Made by a program: the position numbers and the translations under genes. From Spongospora subterranea (taxonomy: Eukaryota; Endomyxa; Phytomyxea; Plasmodiophorida; Plasmodiophoridae), in contig OUQQ01000408.1 of the NCBI GenBank assembly GCA_900404475.1, positions 1 to 10,237 of the forward strand: DNA of 10,237 nucleotides, written 5' to 3'. This document shows positions 8,621 to 10,237 of this stretch, piece by piece. How positions within the stretch are numbered: the stretch's first letter is position 1; each line of letters opens with the position of its first letter. The notes under the pieces were generated by a model. That model made no database searches. It had not been told where the DNA came from and saw nothing but the letters and a program-made list of their open reading frames with translations.

Positions 8621-8883
8621 TGGTTTGACAGAATGGCATGGCGACGACCTTAGCGCCGATTGCGGTGTTATGGGGTCTCGACAACTATTTCGCTGCTTTT
8701 AGGTCTTCATGTATCATCGGCGTAGCTGGAACGTGCCAAGCTCTCAACTAAATCCATTTTGATAATCCAGCGGATTTGTTACGATTATGACGAATAAAAT
8801 CAAACTGCGATTTGATGACGACAGCGAATACTGCAAACCTTTTTATGTGTATTCAACTTGTATGGCTAACAAAAGATGCTTGA

Positions 8884-9308
8884 CTAGTTTCCATAAATCC
8901 GAGTCAATGGAACAGCGACTCTGCTCCACAGGTCCGATCTCTTCACCATTCCGGTCGGAAAATTTGACTTTACCCGCTCAAACCAGCTCTCTGATATATA
9001 ACGGGTTCTGTCGGCAACACTGTGTGTCAGTTTCCCTTTTACGATCGTGATCTGCATCTCCAAAAGCATGGATCTCTCCTTCAAAAGCAAATGGATGCGA
9101 ATCCTGAAGGGAGGTCAGTTAATCATGGCTGGTCATCGTCTTCACACGATTCGCAATTATCACGGTCATCATCATCACTAATTTCTTCTTCGCTGCTGTC
9201 CAGCCTTATAATGAACGATGTGGTCTTGGATGTCGGGAACTTGTAATCAGGCAAGCCCTGAATGGTAATGTGGTTTGGTTGACCATCGACATGCAAGACA
9301 CATCCTGT
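8884..9308 (-). CDS. Unrecognised coding-like tract, two tentative exons, acidic segment
   Basis: On the minus strand an open segment from about 9308 runs through HVDGQPNHITIQGLPDYKFP and FIIRLDSSEEEISDDDDDRD to a candidate donor at 9147 (GTGTGA); a 44-nt intron with a pyrimidine-rich end (CTCCCTTCAG) leads to exon 8884-9103, which reads IRIHLLLKERSMLLEMQI and ends at TAG. The text looks like real protein: an acidic run followed by an amphipathic, possibly coiled-coil stretch. Further up (9310-9440) a different frame reads VVPEMYLGGESLHFQMLRVD just before a one-base frame change, which means either an unplaced intron or a frameshift in a decaying gene. No start codon or family could be assigned. 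It may be the 3' end of a larger gene, or a pseudogene. Confidence 0.35.
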
Positions 9309-9986
9309 CTACTCGAAGCATCTGGAAATGCAGCGACTCTCCACCCAGGTACATTTCTGGAACAACACGATCACACGAGGATACCACTTGGCGACTTATG
9401 ATAAGTTCATGATTTTTGACGTTCTATCGACCCGCTGGAGATGGAGAGCAGCAGGCTGAAAACCATTTCTCAAACGCAGCAAAGAAGGTCCTTCGGTGAT
9501 GATGGTGAACCTGGGAATCGCATGTATATATCAACTGGCGACATCAAATGGCAAATTTCCTGATCGAAAAGGATTCCTCATGACGTAATCGGATTCGATT
9601 TAACCACATTAAAACCGTCAAAGTACTGTTGCAACATATTCTTATCTCGGCAATTTTCAGCCAGAGCCCGGTTTCCTCGACGAATGATAGTTAAAGTCGG
9701 TCACCATTTGAAATCAGAGACGGCTACCGATCCATATGTCTTTTATAATTTTCTAATGATCCCACTTACAATGGCTATGAAACCCCCCTAGATTGCCTGT
9801 ATCTAAACCGTCCAAAGCGCCTTCTGAGTTGGCACATGCACCTAAGATATCTCCCATCGTGCATCAAACTACATCATTGTATGTGATGTTGCTGGGAATA
9901 TTGAAATCCCTGTAATAAATAGGCCCAGAATTCATTTTGAAAGATGTTATTGACGTTATTGACTACAGAGTACCGGACCCACACAC
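9309..9986. other. Region with fragmentary minus-strand frames, no gene model
   Basis: Several minus-strand fragments look coding-like (for example LRLRNGFQPAALHLQRVDRT at about 9425-9500 and ENCRDKNMLQQYFDGFNVVK at about 9600-9665) but lie in different frames with stops between them. They could be upstream exons of the acidic tract or the remains of a dead gene. I could not connect them with convincing splice sites. Nothing else is visible. Confidence 0.3.
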
Positions 9987-10237
9987 TTGATGATGATTGA
10001 ACAATCGACATTCAGTACATCAGGTTGATGATGATTGAACAATTCGACATTCAGTACATCAGGTTGATGATGATTGAACAATTCGACATTCAGTACATCA
10101 GGTTGATGATGATTGAACAATTCGACATTCAGTACATCAGGTTGATGATGATTGAACAATTCGACATTCAGTACATCAGGTTGATGATGATTGAACAATC
10201 GACATTCAGTACATCAGGTTGATGATGATTGAACAAT
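9987..10237. repeat. 38/39-bp minisatellite, at least 6.5 units, open at the right edge
   Basis: Head-to-tail units are 9987-10024 (38 bp), 10025-10063, 10064-10102, 10103-10141, 10142-10180 (39 bp each) and 10181-10218 (38 bp), then a 19-bp partial at 10219-10237. Each unit starts TTGATGATGATTGAACAA and ends CAGTACATCAGG. The copies are identical except for one T (ATTCG versus ATCG), so expansion was recent or homogenised. Unit junctions form an inverted repeat (CATCA ggt TGATG). Because 39 is divisible by 3, both strands stay open through the middle units as 13-residue repeats, but this follows from the period and is not evidence of a gene. Confidence 0.95.

Noticed and set aside
9956..10222. 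Long open frames on both strands encoding 13-residue repeats
   Set aside because: They arise because the minisatellite period is 39 bp; both strands are open at once and there is no coding context.

Overview
This is eukaryotic nuclear DNA with compact, intron-rich genes. Fifteen GT-AG introns of 47-66 nt can be placed by joining conserved protein blocks, and a sixteenth of 44 nt is tentative. A GCTCAGA..TTTCATTT-type motif sits just upstream of two start codons and resembles the Inr/FPR core promoter of oomycetes. With the tiny introns and the gene content, I favour an oomycete-like stramenopile. That assignment is inference, not proof.

Layout, left to right. 1-806: the end of a broken hAT DNA transposon on the minus strand, with transposase exons, an in-frame TGA, subterminal CCGGTTT repeats and a likely terminus at 806; it runs off the left edge. 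807-2641: no assignable gene, with only weak open frames. 2642-3481 (minus): a three-exon gene for a secreted EGF-like protein of 240 aa, possibly a shortened relative of a larger membrane protein. 3482-3857: a divergent promoter interval. 3858-4945 (plus): a six-exon gene for a membrane-anchored cyclophilin of 270 aa with an altered active-site pocket. 4997-7018 (minus): a complete eight-exon malate synthase of 547 aa, including an 18-nt microexon and ending in the PTS1-like tripeptide SRI; it is tail-to-tail with the cyclophilin, 51 bp apart. 7019-9986: low gene content, with a Myb/SANT-like remnant at 8270-8620 and an unrecognised acidic two-exon tract at 8884-9308, both minus strand. 9987-10237: a 38/39-bp minisatellite running off the right edge.

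The three good genes do not form a pathway. Malate synthase is the glyoxylate-cycle step that condenses glyoxylate with acetyl-CoA in peroxisomes or glyoxysomes. The cyclophilin would act on protein folding in the secretory pathway, and the EGF-like protein is itself a predicted secretory-pathway product. I see no new multi-gene system. The points most worth following are the cyclophilin pocket changes, the microexon, the shortened EGF-like gene, the unrecognised acidic tract and the minisatellite.
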